A stretch of 64,000 nucleotides of DNA, taken from positions 1,650 to 65,649 of the forward strand of contig NZ_LMTJ01000007.1 of assembly GCF_001510715.1 (NCBI RefSeq), written 5' to 3'. Made by a program: the position numbers and the translations under genes. The notes below the pieces were generated by a model. The model was not told the origin of the DNA and searched no databases. It saw nothing but the letters and a program-made list of their open reading frames with translations. Source of the DNA: Bacillus sp. FJAT-29814 (GTDB taxonomy: Bacteria; Bacillota; Bacilli; Bacillales; Cytobacillaceae). Of this stretch, positions 25,022-34,264 are shown piece by piece (positions within the stretch are counted from its first letter, which is position 1; every line of letters begins with the position of its first letter).

Positions 25022-26710
25022 CTATGAATTTCGAAACGCGGTTTCAATCGCCTTTTCGGTTGGCTCAAAGCGGTTGATCACATCATTTTTAATCAGTTCC
25101 GTCTTTTCGGCAGTAACCGCGACATTGCTTGTGCTTTTCTTGACAGATTGTACGACAGCACGAATGTCGTTTTCCTTTATGCCATCGAGTTTAAGCTTCC
25201 GGGCGTACATCTCTACCGAATACATCGTTAATTTGTAGAGTTCCAGTTTAACAATCTCACTTTCATCCGGATTCTCTTCAATCATTTTTACAAGACTTTT
25301 AATGTTTTCCCAGTACGGCTTGTATTTGCCTTGATCAGAAGCTTCCTCAATCTGAAGGGTGATGTCCTGATTAAATTTGCCGATATCCCGGTAAACTGTA
25401 GCCATTTCGTAAAAATCACTATTCTTGTCCCCGTAATTGACGGCATCCTCAAACCATTGGACCGAGCTTTTCATTCTCGTGATTTGGTTATCACTATTCT
25501 CAGATTTTCCATAATCGTAATAGTACCAATAGGCTTTACCTACCTCGAAGGCAAGGTCGGCATACCCGGGATTTTCACGTATTTCGACGAGATGGGCGTT
25601 TATTTTTTTCTTGAATTGCTCTTCTTCCTCGACCGTAAAGGCGGCATCATTTTTAAACGCATCGATTAGCCCAACATAGGCGTGTTTTTCCATCGGCTTG
25701 ATATCAATGGCCTTCAAATAGTAGTCGATTTTATTATTATCGGCTGAGGCCTTTTCTGCCATCTGTACTAGACGGTTATAATCATCGTTATCGGTTTGGA
25801 TTTTCATGACTTGACCGGTAATGCCCACTGCCAAACTCAAGGCGGCGGCCCCAGCGACGAAACAGAATTGTCGGAGTTTCTTCTTTAGTTTGTTGCGATA
25901 AATATCATCGACTTCTTCATAATGATTCAGCGCATAGAGCAGCTCGGCACAGGATTGATAGCGGTCATCGGGATTCAGCTGGGTGCATTTTTGGATTATT
26001 TTTTCCAAGCCGCCGGATAATTGCGGATTCCAATGGCGAATCGGATACAACTCATAGGGAGGTTCACTTGGATTTTGGCCGGTGACGAGATGATAAAGCG
26101 TGACCCCGAGACAGTAGACGTCCGTCCTTGGGTCCGTTTGCCCTTTTCCGCCGAACTGCTCTGGCGCGGCATAGCCTTTTGTTCCCAAATTGACCGTATC
26201 GGCCAGATTTTCCTCTTTATATTCTCTGGCAATCCCGAAGTCTATTAATTTTAAATTTCCGTCAGGCTTCAGCATGACATTTGCCGGCTTCATATCCCGG
26301 TAGATGATAGGGGGGTTATTCGTATGTAAGTAGTCGAGCACTTCGCAAAGCTGCATCGCCCATTCAATCACTAAATCCTGAGGCTGAGCGCCTTCATGGT
26401 CCAAAATCTTGCTCAGTGGCTCCCCTTCGATATAGTCCATGATGACAAAAATAACATTCCCATCATCGATAATATCGACAATCCGTGGCAAGGCCGAATG
26501 GTCAAGCTTCTTGATCATATTCGCTTCAGCAATCGCGCTCTGAATGACGACCTCATTATGTTTATCTCTGGCTTTTTTTTCAATCTCTTTGACGGCCCAT
26601 TGTTTGTTCAGACGTTTGTCCATCGCCAGATATACCTTTGACATTCCGCCCTTGCCAATGAGCTTCAGTATTTCATATTTCCCGTCTATAACAGACCCTA
26701 TTGCTGCCAA
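25022..26710 (-). CDS. Transmembrane Hanks-type Ser/Thr protein kinase
   Basis: The protein has 562 residues. The kinase domain (about 12-265) has the glycine loop GKGGMSKVYLA (19-29), K41 in AVKEI, a YRDMKPANV catalytic loop (137-145, Tyr replacing the usual His), DFG (157-159) and APE (182-184), so it should be active. One membrane helix lies at about 282-303. The outer part (about 305-562) is helical and TPR-like rather than PASTA, so it is not a PrkC orthologue. The TTG start lies behind AAGGATGGGG. It is 15 bp downstream of the PP2C phosphatase gene. The extracellular signal is unknown. Confidence 0.92.
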   Translation of the reverse strand: MAAIGSVIDGKYEILKLIGKGGMSKVYLAMDKRLNKQWAVKEIEKKARDKHNEVVIQSAIAEANMIKKLDHSALPRIVDIIDDGNVIFVIMDYIEGEPLSKILDHEGAQPQDLVIEWAMQLCEVLDYLHTNNPPIIYRDMKPANVMLKPDGNLKLIDFGIAREYKEENLADTVNLGTKGYAAPEQFGGKGQTDPRTDVYCLGVTLYHLVTGQNPSEPPYELYPIRHWNPQLSGGLEKIIQKCTQLNPDDRYQSCAELLYALNHYEEVDDIYRNKLKKKLRQFCFVAGAAALSLAVGITGQVMKIQTDNDDYNRLVQMAEKASADNNKIDYYLKAIDIKPMEKHAYVGLIDAFKNDAAFTVEEEEQFKKKINAHLVEIRENPGYADLAFEVGKAYWYYYDYGKSENSDNQITRMKSSVQWFEDAVNYGDKNSDFYEMATVYRDIGKFNQDITLQIEEASDQGKYKPYWENIKSLVKMIEENPDESEIVKLELYKLTMYSVEMYARKLKLDGIKENDIRAVVQSVKKSTSNVAVTAEKTELIKNDVINRFEPTEKAIETAFRNS

Positions 26711-26725
26711 AAGAAATCCCCATCC

Positions 26726-27496
26726 TTACGAAATTTTAACAAGCAAAACAGAGATGTTGTCGGTTTCCTGCCTTTGCTTATTAAGCTCCACCAATTCCTT
26801 GGCTTTTTGCTCCATCATCGTTTCATCGGTTAATGCCTGAGGCGCGAAAAGGGAGTGAATCTCGTTTTCGCTAATCATATTGCGAAAACCATCGGAACAA
26901 AGCATAAACACCTCTTCCGGTTCGGGTGTTCCGCTTATGAAATCGGGCTCCACCACTTTTGATGCGCCGATGCATTGCAACAGAACATTCCGTCTCGGGT
27001 CGCGTCTCGCTTGCTCCGGAGTTAAGGTGCCGCGCCTTATTTCCCTACCGACCACCGTCTGGTCCTCTGTCATGACCTCGAGATTATGGTTGGAGATTCG
27101 ATAGGCCCTTGTGTCGCCGACATGACCAATGAGCATAAACTTGGTGTCAATCAACAGGAACGCGGTTAAGGTTGTGCCAAGCTGAATGTTTACCCTCCGC
27201 CCGTACTCCGCAATTCGTTGATTTTGCTCATGAATGATACGCTCCCAATCAAGCTGAAGCTCGTGAAAACTTTCACTCAGTAGCCTTGAAGGAAGCTCGT
27301 CGTCAAACCAATTAGAAAAAGCATGGATGACACTGGCGCTGGCAACCTCTCCTTTGGCAAGCCCGCCCATGCCATCACATATGACGGCTAGCACAACCTT
27401 TCCAAGCGAGGTTTGGGCCACTTTCAAACATAAACTATCCTGATTGGTTGCTTTTTTATTTCCGATATCTGTATGTACTGCAGTTAATACTTCCAT
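26726..27496 (-). CDS. PP2C-family Ser/Thr protein phosphatase
   Basis: This is the cytoplasmic metal-dependent phosphatase expected to reverse the neighbouring kinase. The 256 residues contain the PP2C metal-site motifs NQDS (18-21), CDGMGG (40-45) and IGHVGDTRAYR, and end with the DNISVLLV block. Length and motif order match PrpC/Stp1. First gene of the leftward operon, with AGGAAGGTAAAAG before the ATG. No membrane segment. Confidence 0.94.
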   Translation of the reverse strand: MEVLTAVHTDIGNKKATNQDSLCLKVAQTSLGKVVLAVICDGMGGLAKGEVASASVIHAFSNWFDDELPSRLLSESFHELQLDWERIIHEQNQRIAEYGRRVNIQLGTTLTAFLLIDTKFMLIGHVGDTRAYRISNHNLEVMTEDQTVVGREIRRGTLTPEQARRDPRRNVLLQCIGASKVVEPDFISGTPEPEEVFMLCSDGFRNMISENEIHSLFAPQALTDETMMEQKAKELVELNKQRQETDNISVLLVKIS

Positions 27497-28024
27497 CTTT
27501 TACCTTCCTATAGTTATATAGAATGAAATGCTTTAAACCGACAAAAGACCCTTGTTTACTAGGTATAAAGACCTGACTGGTCCGTGTTAGCCTCAAAACA
27601 GGTTACATAAGCCATGAATTCATCTTTATGTATCGTAAATTGCTATGATGGATTGTCATATTAGATGTCGGTTGGATGAATTTTATCCATCCGTCAAATG
27701 AGTTGGTTGGTATCTGCTAAAGTACTGCTGGATGAAATTTTCCACCAAACCGATTTTACCATTAAATTGCTAATTTTTGTTCACTAAATAGACAAAATAG
27801 TCTGAAAGTCCCGTAGGTTCGAAGGTTTATAGCTTGGCAGACGCAGAAAGTTGACTGTTCTTGGGGAATCTTGCAACGGATTAGACTATACAACAGGTTG
27901 CGCAGTTTTCTCGGGGCGTGTACATTCGCTAGTGAAGGCAAATACGTGGGAAAAATAAGGAAGAGTGTCTTCAATAGGACTTATTGAGGACAAAACTGTT
28001 AGATAAATAGGAGAAAATGTCTTC
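27497..28024. other. Gene-free intergenic region upstream of the PP2C operon
   Basis: About 530 bp without a convincing gene. It contains a TTGGATGAATTTTATCCAT palindrome at 27672-27690, a related CTGGATGAAATTTTCCACC at 27728-27746, and a GTCTTCAATA...TTATTGAGGAC inverted repeat near 27968-27992. Short frames here lack ribosome binding sites. The operon promoter is presumably inside, but I could not place it securely. Confidence 0.5.
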
Positions 28025-28056
28025 AAAAAAAGAAGCAGGGAACCAACCCCTGCTTC
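28025..28056 (-). terminator. Terminator of the ABC-2 exporter operon
   Basis: On the minus strand GAAGCAGGG pairs with CCCTGCTTC and is followed by T7. It overlaps the permease stop codon. Confidence 0.92.
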
Positions 28057-28795
28057 ACGTCCAACGGAAAAATTTCGTACCAATCAATGTCGAGACGACC
28101 AGTATTCCTGCCAAAACGGCGATATCCGTTACTGCCCCTGCCGTGAAAAGCGTTCCGTTCCAGCCATCGCGCAATATATTTACGACATAGGTTAACGGGA
28201 CCGCCACGGCCATTTTTTGCAAAATGTCAGGCAGTGATTCTAACGGAAGAGTCGCTCCCGAAAGAAAAAACATCGGATACATCGCAACCATCGCTATGCC
28301 CAATGCGGTTTGCATCCGCTTCGCAAGGCTCGAAACAATAAAACCAATCGAAAAAAATGTCACCGAGCAAAACGTCAACGCCAGAAAAAATTCAAACGGA
28401 TGCGGCGTTAAGTCTGCTCCGAAATAAAACTTGGCAACCAGCAGAATTTCAATCGCCCCTACATAAATCGCGAGGAAGCCTTTGGCAATTGTGGCCGTAA
28501 AAATGGCATTTTGTTGCAAGGGAGTGCCCATTAAACGCTTGTAGACCCCTTTTTCCCGATCAATCACAACTTGCAGGCCCATCGAGAAAAACGCGGTGGT
28601 AAAAATAATGATCGAAATCATCCCCGGAATATACGCTTGAAAATAATCCAGGCCACCCTCGTAGGTATTGGATTTAAACATCAAGCCAAACACGACAAAA
28701 CAGACAGCAGGAACAATAAACGTAAACAGCATGGCCAGTGTTTCACGAAAAAATAACTTCAATTCCATCTTGGTATGCGTCAATATTGAATTCAT
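28055..28795 (-). CDS. ABC-2 type exporter permease
   Basis: The 246-residue protein has six membrane helices and the ABC-2 pattern, including MGLQVVIDREKGVYKRLMGTPL in the first cytoplasmic loop and MYPMFFLSGATLPLESLP before the last helices. With the ATPase encoded 13 bp upstream it forms a homodimeric drug or lipid exporter. I moved the start to the ATG at 28795 (MNSILTHTKMEL), 7 nt after AAGGGGGG. The substrate cannot be inferred; a palindromic operator upstream suggests regulation by a TetR- or GntR-type repressor. Confidence 0.9.
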   Translation of the reverse strand: MNSILTHTKMELKLFFRETLAMLFTFIVPAVCFVVFGLMFKSNTYEGGLDYFQAYIPGMISIIIFTTAFFSMGLQVVIDREKGVYKRLMGTPLQQNAIFTATIAKGFLAIYVGAIEILLVAKFYFGADLTPHPFEFFLALTFCSVTFFSIGFIVSSLAKRMQTALGIAMVAMYPMFFLSGATLPLESLPDILQKMAVAVPLTYVVNILRDGWNGTLFTAGAVTDIAVLAGILVVSTLIGTKFFRWT

Positions 28796-28808
28796 ATTCA
28801 TTCCCCCC

Positions 28809-29531
28809 TTACACGTCCACCGCAACCTGTAAATAAACATCCTCCATCGTTCCAGCTTCGCTCAGCAAAGACGAAATCAATGACTTCGGACGATCACAGG
28901 CCACAAGCTTTCCTTTTTTAATAATCGCAATCCGGTCACAATGCTTTTGCGCCTCGTCCATATAATGAGTCGACAACAGAATTGTCTTCCCCTCCTGGCG
29001 ATAACGATTGATACAAGCCCACAGCTCAAGTCGTGCTTGCGGATCCAAGCCGGTAGTCGGTTCATCCAGAAAAATGATATCCGGGTCATTAACGAGGGCC
29101 AGCGCAAGCGATGTCCGCTGCTGCCAGCCGCCGGAAAGATTTTTCACATACTTATTCAAATAAGGCCTTAGCCCCAATGTATCGATGATCTCCTGCAAAT
29201 CCCGCTTTTTATCATAGTAGGAACTGAACAATTCCAACGCTTCCTTCACCTTAATCCGGTCATATAATGCGGTTTGCTGGAGTTGAATCCCAATCCGCTT
29301 TTTGATTTCCTGCGCATGTTCCTTTATATCCTTCCCCAGAACTTTTACCGTCCCGGAATCAGGACTACGAAGCCCCATCATGATTTCTAGAGTAGTAGAT
29401 TTACCGGCGCCATTTGCACCGATAATTCCCATGACTTCTCCCTTCTTCACGGTCAGGGAAATTCCATTCACTGCTTTCGTATCTCCATAGCTTTTATGTA
29501 TGTTTTTTAACTCAATTACCGTTCCTTCCAT
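28809..29531 (-). CDS. ABC exporter ATP-binding protein
   Basis: The protein has 240 residues with Walker A GANGAGKST, Q-loop IQLQQTALYD, signature LSGGWQQR, Walker B IIFLDEP and the switch histidine in STHYMDEA. It resembles the DrrA/CcmA-type ATPases that pair with ABC-2 permeases. The ATG at 29531 follows AAGGGGGATAAAG, so I did not use the longer frame. A 9-bp palindrome lies 48 bp upstream. Confidence 0.93.
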   Translation of the reverse strand: MEGTVIELKNIHKSYGDTKAVNGISLTVKKGEVMGIIGANGAGKSTTLEIMMGLRSPDSGTVKVLGKDIKEHAQEIKKRIGIQLQQTALYDRIKVKEALELFSSYYDKKRDLQEIIDTLGLRPYLNKYVKNLSGGWQQRTSLALALVNDPDIIFLDEPTTGLDPQARLELWACINRYRQEGKTILLSTHYMDEAQKHCDRIAIIKKGKLVACDRPKSLISSLLSEAGTMEDVYLQVAVDV

Positions 29532-29578
29532 CTTTATCCCCCTTATCCCCAACGCCCATATGTTTCCAGTTTATCATA

Positions 29579-29600
29579 AAATAGTAAAATATTACTATTT
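29579..29600. promoter_or_regulatory. Palindromic operator upstream of the ABC exporter
   Basis: AAATAGTAA and TTACTATTT are perfect 9-bp arms around AATA. The position, 48 bp before the exporter start, is right for a repressor site. No regulator gene is adjacent, so the cognate protein is unknown. Confidence 0.6.
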
Positions 29601-29629
29601 CGAAAGTAAATTGTTTGTAAAATAGAATC

Positions 29630-29664
29630 AAAAAAAGGAATAAGGTCGTTTTACCCTTATCCCT
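29630..29664 (-). terminator. Terminator of the aldolase-family gene
   Basis: On the minus strand GGGATAAGG pairs with CCTTATTCC and is followed by T7. It lies about 90 bp past the stop. Confidence 0.8.
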
Positions 29665-29750
29665 CTTTTTCAATATCGAAAAATATAATGTGAATTTATT
29701 TCATTTAACAATATTATTGCCGTAAGACCCGCCCCTATATTTCTTGCTTC

Positions 29751-30710
29751 CTATTTCTGTGCTTGAGCGATTGTGGCCTCCGGTGTGGTGACTTTGTCAT
29801 AAAAATCAACGAATCTATCACGGTCCGAGCTGTCACGGTAGGCCATGGCCACACGAGGATGCTCATTCAGAACGCCGGAAATCATGTAAGGAATGATGTA
29901 GCCCCACTCCCATTTTTGACGCATTTCGAGCATGTGCTTTTCAATGACACCTAGTACGGGCTTCAGCTCATATCTCGAATTTTTAACGTAGCTAAGCAGA
30001 AGCTCTGTATGACAGTTGCCAGCCGCCCGGCCCATACCATATACGGATGAGTCAAGGAATGTAACCCCATTTCTCATCGCACTGATCGTATTGGCAAACG
30101 CTAGCTGCATGTTGTTATGCGTATGGATGCCCAACTGTTTATTTGGGATCATCGATGCGAACTTCTTTACCTGATACTCAATATCCATCGGGTCCAAACT
30201 TCCAAAAGAGTCCACAATGTACACGACATCCACTGGGCTGTTCTTGACCATTTCAAACGCTTCGATCAGCTGATGTTCCGGCACACTGGACAGCGCCATG
30301 ATGTTAAGGGTGGTTTCATAGCCCAAGTCATGGAACATTTGGACAAGTTCCAGCCCCTTATCGACCTCGCGGATATAGCAGGCTACTCTGATCATATCCA
30401 AAACACTTTGCTCGCGGGGCAGAATATCGTTTGGATCCACACGTCCGATATCGACAAGTGCCGACAACTTGGTGAACTTTTTCACGGGGATGATTTCCTT
30501 CAGAAAAGAATCGTCAAGAAATCTCCATGGATTAGGCTCTGAGGCATTTAGAAGCTTAGGAGAATTTTTGTAACCAATCTCCATATATTCAACACCAGCT
30601 TCACTTAAGCCATTATACAGGTCCTGAACAAACTCTACACTGAAATCCCAATTGTTCACCAAACCTCCATCACGAATCGTACAGTCTAGTATTTTGCTGC
30701 GATGTCCCAT
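29751..30710 (-). CDS. HMGL-like aldolase-domain protein (4-hydroxy-2-oxovalerate aldolase-like)
   Basis: The protein is a TIM-barrel of the DRE-TIM metallolyase superfamily, about 319 residues. The N-terminal LDCTIRDGG supplies the metal and catalytic Asp/Arg residues, HTHNN the metal-binding histidines, and SVYGMGRAAGN a loop typical of MhpE-like aldolases. It lacks a partner acylating aldehyde dehydrogenase, so it may act in amino-sugar or antibiotic-type aldol chemistry rather than in aromatic degradation. Start ATG at 30710 lies 10 nt after GGGAG; two earlier in-frame starts are possible. Monocistronic. Confidence 0.8.
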   Translation of the reverse strand: MGHRSKILDCTIRDGGLVNNWDFSVEFVQDLYNGLSEAGVEYMEIGYKNSPKLLNASEPNPWRFLDDSFLKEIIPVKKFTKLSALVDIGRVDPNDILPREQSVLDMIRVACYIREVDKGLELVQMFHDLGYETTLNIMALSSVPEHQLIEAFEMVKNSPVDVVYIVDSFGSLDPMDIEYQVKKFASMIPNKQLGIHTHNNMQLAFANTISAMRNGVTFLDSSVYGMGRAAGNCHTELLLSYVKNSRYELKPVLGVIEKHMLEMRQKWEWGYIIPYMISGVLNEHPRVAMAYRDSSDRDRFVDFYDKVTTPEATIAQAQK

Positions 30711-30819
30711 TATCATCAATCTCCCTTTTCTTCCTGAATTTATCTTTTATTAAGAAAATTCGCTTATTGAGGTTATACCACTTATGTCGGATGGTGTCAA
30801 TTTAGGACCAGGTTATATT

Positions 30820-30893
30820 TTTATTGCGAGATTTGTAGATTTATTTGCGCAAATCACGACTTTATTTTCGCTGCAGGCACTTTTATTTGCGCC
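30820..30893. repeat. Four tandem repeats of about 21 nt headed by TTTATTTGCG
   Basis: TTTATTGCG at 30820, TTTATTTGCG at 30840, TTTATTTTCG at 30861 and TTTATTTGCG at 30882 have a period of 20-21 nt with variable tails. The tract lies between the 3' end of the hybrid kinase gene and the aldolase gene. Confidence 0.8.
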
Positions 30894-30913
30894 CTAACTA
30901 AAGAGTCCCGCTC

Positions 30914-33900
30914 TCACCCTAACGGCAGCCGGAGATTGACGGTGGTGCCTTGATTTTCTTTGCTTTCGAAGGTAATGGTTCCATTGTGCTGGCGGATGAT
31001 GCGGAAGCAGATCATCAGCCCTAAGCCCGTTCCTTTTTCCTTGTTGCTGTAAAAAGGTTCACCTAGTCGCTTGATGCGTTCCTCGCTGATGCCGATGCCG
31101 TTGTCGCTAACCTGAATCAGCAGCTGGTCACCAGCACCATCGGCTTGAGCGGTAATTTTGATGAGCCCCTTTTCCCGTGAATCCAATGCTTCCATGCTGT
31201 TTTTACATAAATTCAGCAACACCTGCTTGATTTGATTAACGTCGCACATAATGGACGGGAGATTAGGTGCCACTTCCAGTACTATTTCTACATTCTTTAG
31301 ATTGGCTTCCGATTGAATCAATGTCCTCACCTCTGTTAACAAAGTAAGAACACTGGCCTGTTTGGGTTGGATTTCCTGCGGCTTCGCCAGTGAAAGGAAT
31401 TCCTTGATAATCTCTTCTACCCGGTTAAACTCTGAAAGTACCACATCAAAGTACTCTTTACGGATGATTCCTTGCTGAAAAAGTTGGATAAACCCTTTGA
31501 TAGAAGTCATCGGGTTTCTTATTTCATGGGCCACACCTGCAGCGAGTTCGCCGACCAATGACAATTTCTCCGATTGCCATAACCGCTCTTCTGCCTGTCT
31601 TGTCTTGGTTATGTCTTTTCCGACTATCATGACATGCGCCACTTTTCCAACCTCATCAATGACCGGGGTCGCGGCGCAGTCAAACAACCGCCAATCCCCA
31701 TTGGCATGCAGTAGGCGCAGCTCTGCTTTAGAAGTGGATTTTGTCCGAATCACCTCGTAAAACCGCTCCATCATTATCAGAATATCCTCAGGATGGACAA
31801 ACTCCCTTGTATGATTCCCCTCAAATAACTGTGGTGAATAACCAAGTACCGATTGATGAGAAGGAGAGGCATATAAGCATTTTCCTTGAATATCATACAA
31901 ATTAATAAGGTCGGTCATATTCTCCGTGATCAATTTATATTTATTTTCGCTGTCGACCAGGGCCTGCTCCATTTTTTTCCGCTCAGTGATATCAACACAC
32001 GAAGCAATGACCTCCACCACTTCCCCGCCCCGTTTTATGGGACTTAAGGCAGCGAGATAGGTGACCCCGTTTACCTCTCCTTCATAGGAAACATGTTCCT
32101 CCCCATCCCAAGCCCTTTGGTAGAAGACTTCCTTCTCCTTCGAGTAAACTTCAGGAAAAATATCCGTTAAGCATTTTCCTACCACCAGACTTGGATTAAG
32201 TCCAATCCGATAGAGCAATTCCCCGTCACATAAGGTATGAATGAATTGACCATTGATTTTTTTAAACTTGAACGTCATTCCTTGCTGCATGCGGATCGTC
32301 TCATTTAATTCCTGTCTTGCGGCGCGCACCAGTTCCTCCGCCCACATTCGTTCATTGACATCCTGGGGTAAGCCGAACTCACTTACCACCTGCTGGATTT
32401 GGACGGCATGCCGCTCTAATTCAGCAGCCGGAACAGGCTGGGTAAAGAAATACCCTTGGCCCTCATCACAAAGATATTGCTGCAGGAAGACAAGCTGCCC
32501 CTTTGTCTCGATCCCTTCGCCCACTACGCTTAAATTCAAATTATGCGCCATGGAAATAATCGTTTTGACAATCGTCTCGTCGCTGGCATTTTGCTGCAGG
32601 CTTTGAACGAAGGACTGGTCAATTTTTAAAGTATCCACCGGAAATTTTTGCAGATAGTACAACGAACTAAAGCCCGTCCCAAAATCATCAATACTAATCC
32701 GCACACCAAGCTTTTTCAACTTATGTAATGTTTGAATTGTCCGTTCAATATTGGCAGTCATGCTTTCGGTGATTTCCAATTCCAAAAATTGCGGATCCAA
32801 TCCAGTCTCCTTAAGGATGCGGGCCACGGTTTCATCCAGATGGGATTGGGTAAATTGCCTTGGGGACAGATTAACAGAGACGGTTGTGTTGAAGCCCTGT
32901 TGCCGCCACGTCTTTCCTTGGCTACAGGCCGCTCGCAGCACCCATTCCCCAATTGGAATAATTAACCCCGTCTCTTCGGCAATCGGAATAAACGTCTCCG
33001 GCAACACCAGCCCCAGTTCGGGATGGTTCCAGCGGATTAACGCCTCTACACCGTTTATCTTCCCAGTTTTTAAATTCACTTTCGGCTGATAGTATAGGAC
33101 GAACTCGTGATGCTGGAGGGCACGATGAAGGTCCATCTCAATTTTCAAAGGATTGGCGATCGAATCCTGTTCATTTTGCGAATAAAATTTAAAATTATTT
33201 TTTCCATCGTTTTTGGCATGGTACATGGCGAAATCCGCTTTTTTAATCAAGGTTTCCACGTTGTCCCCATCTTCCGGGAACAGACTGATGCCAATACTGG
33301 GGGAGGTGAAAATATCATAGTCTTCGATTTGGAACGGCTCACTAAGAACCTCCAATATTTTTTTGGAAACGAGAGAAGCCACCTCACGATTGGCGTCTTT
33401 TACAATGATGATAAATTCATCCCCGCCTTGTCGAAAAACAATATCCTTGTCATACAAACAGGCCGTCATCCGTTCTGCGACTTCTATTAATAACTTGTCC
33501 CCCGTCGAATGGCCGAGCGTATCATTGATGACCTTAAAACGGTCCAAATCCAAAAACAGTATCGCGACATGCTGCTTGTTCTTGGCCGCCAGCTCCAATT
33601 CTGCAGGAAGGGTCGTATTTAATTTGTTTCGGTTTGGTAGACCGGTTAAATAATCATGGTAGGCCATATGCTCATTTGCTTCTTCGATTTCCACCTGCTT
33701 GGTGATGTCCTGTGCAATGCCGAATACACCATTGATTTCCCCGTTAACCATAATGGGGACAATTGTCACACTCAAGTGAAGAATCGAACCATTTCGATGC
33801 CTCATCGATGTCCGAAAGTTTTGTGGTGCGCCTTGCTTGCACAGCTCAAACCGCTCCATCGTTTCCGGAAGTTTTTCAGGGATAATTAACTGTTCAAAAC

Positions 33901-34087
33901 GAATCGGCGGTAATAATTCATCTTTTTGATAACCGGTAAATTGCTCACTTACAGAATTGCAGCTGATAAACCGGCCCTCCAAATCGATGGAGTAGACACT
34001 GTTTGCACTGTATTCAAAAAGCGACTTGTAACGTTGATCATTCAATTCCAATTGCTCCAGCAACTCTTTCTTCTCCATATCGAGCAT
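30914..34087 (-). CDS. PAS-GGDEF-EAL-PAS-PAS-histidine kinase hybrid
   Basis: The protein has 1057 residues from the ATG at 34087, which has AAAGGGG 8 nt upstream; a start 12 codons earlier lacks a ribosome binding site. Order: PAS/PAC (about 15-130), GGDEF domain (140-300) with an intact GGDEF at 221-225, EAL domain (315-565) with EAL at 348-350 and DDFGTG at 467-472, two PAS domains (about 605-705 and 712-830), HisKA with H854 in HEIRNP, and HATPase_c with DNGIGI (995-1000) and GTGLGL (1019-1024). The H-box HEIRNPMTSIKGFIQL is like that of KinA/KinE sporulation kinases. No membrane helix and no adjacent response regulator: an orphan cytosolic kinase, possibly feeding Spo0F. Confidence 0.92.
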   Translation of the reverse strand: MLDMEKKELLEQLELNDQRYKSLFEYSANSVYSIDLEGRFISCNSVSEQFTGYQKDELLPPIRFEQLIIPEKLPETMERFELCKQGAPQNFRTSMRHRNGSILHLSVTIVPIMVNGEINGVFGIAQDITKQVEIEEANEHMAYHDYLTGLPNRNKLNTTLPAELELAAKNKQHVAILFLDLDRFKVINDTLGHSTGDKLLIEVAERMTACLYDKDIVFRQGGDEFIIIVKDANREVASLVSKKILEVLSEPFQIEDYDIFTSPSIGISLFPEDGDNVETLIKKADFAMYHAKNDGKNNFKFYSQNEQDSIANPLKIEMDLHRALQHHEFVLYYQPKVNLKTGKINGVEALIRWNHPELGLVLPETFIPIAEETGLIIPIGEWVLRAACSQGKTWRQQGFNTTVSVNLSPRQFTQSHLDETVARILKETGLDPQFLELEITESMTANIERTIQTLHKLKKLGVRISIDDFGTGFSSLYYLQKFPVDTLKIDQSFVQSLQQNASDETIVKTIISMAHNLNLSVVGEGIETKGQLVFLQQYLCDEGQGYFFTQPVPAAELERHAVQIQQVVSEFGLPQDVNERMWAEELVRAARQELNETIRMQQGMTFKFKKINGQFIHTLCDGELLYRIGLNPSLVVGKCLTDIFPEVYSKEKEVFYQRAWDGEEHVSYEGEVNGVTYLAALSPIKRGGEVVEVIASCVDITERKKMEQALVDSENKYKLITENMTDLINLYDIQGKCLYASPSHQSVLGYSPQLFEGNHTREFVHPEDILIMMERFYEVIRTKSTSKAELRLLHANGDWRLFDCAATPVIDEVGKVAHVMIVGKDITKTRQAEERLWQSEKLSLVGELAAGVAHEIRNPMTSIKGFIQLFQQGIIRKEYFDVVLSEFNRVEEIIKEFLSLAKPQEIQPKQASVLTLLTEVRTLIQSEANLKNVEIVLEVAPNLPSIMCDVNQIKQVLLNLCKNSMEALDSREKGLIKITAQADGAGDQLLIQVSDNGIGISEERIKRLGEPFYSNKEKGTGLGLMICFRIIRQHNGTITFESKENQGTTVNLRLPLG

Positions 34088-34264
34088 GGCCCCCGCCCCT
34101 TTATCAATTAAAACGATTCCCATTATTCTACTTTTCCATATTATCTGACATTATTATACTACCATTCTTTGTAATAAAGTAGGGGGCGTTTTTCTGTCTC
34201 TAAATGGGCAATAAAAAGGAGGTAGGAGAATGGACCTGCCCCTTTTCTACCATCTTACTAACAT

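Noticed and set aside
27497-28024. Riboswitch or structured leader before the PP2C operon
   Set aside because: I looked for c-di-GMP-I, T-box and other conserved cores and found no matching motifs; only partial palindromes are present.
27762-28083. Short minus-strand frames upstream of the PP2C gene
   Set aside because: No ribosome binding site, no recognisable sequence, and one runs into the exporter terminator.
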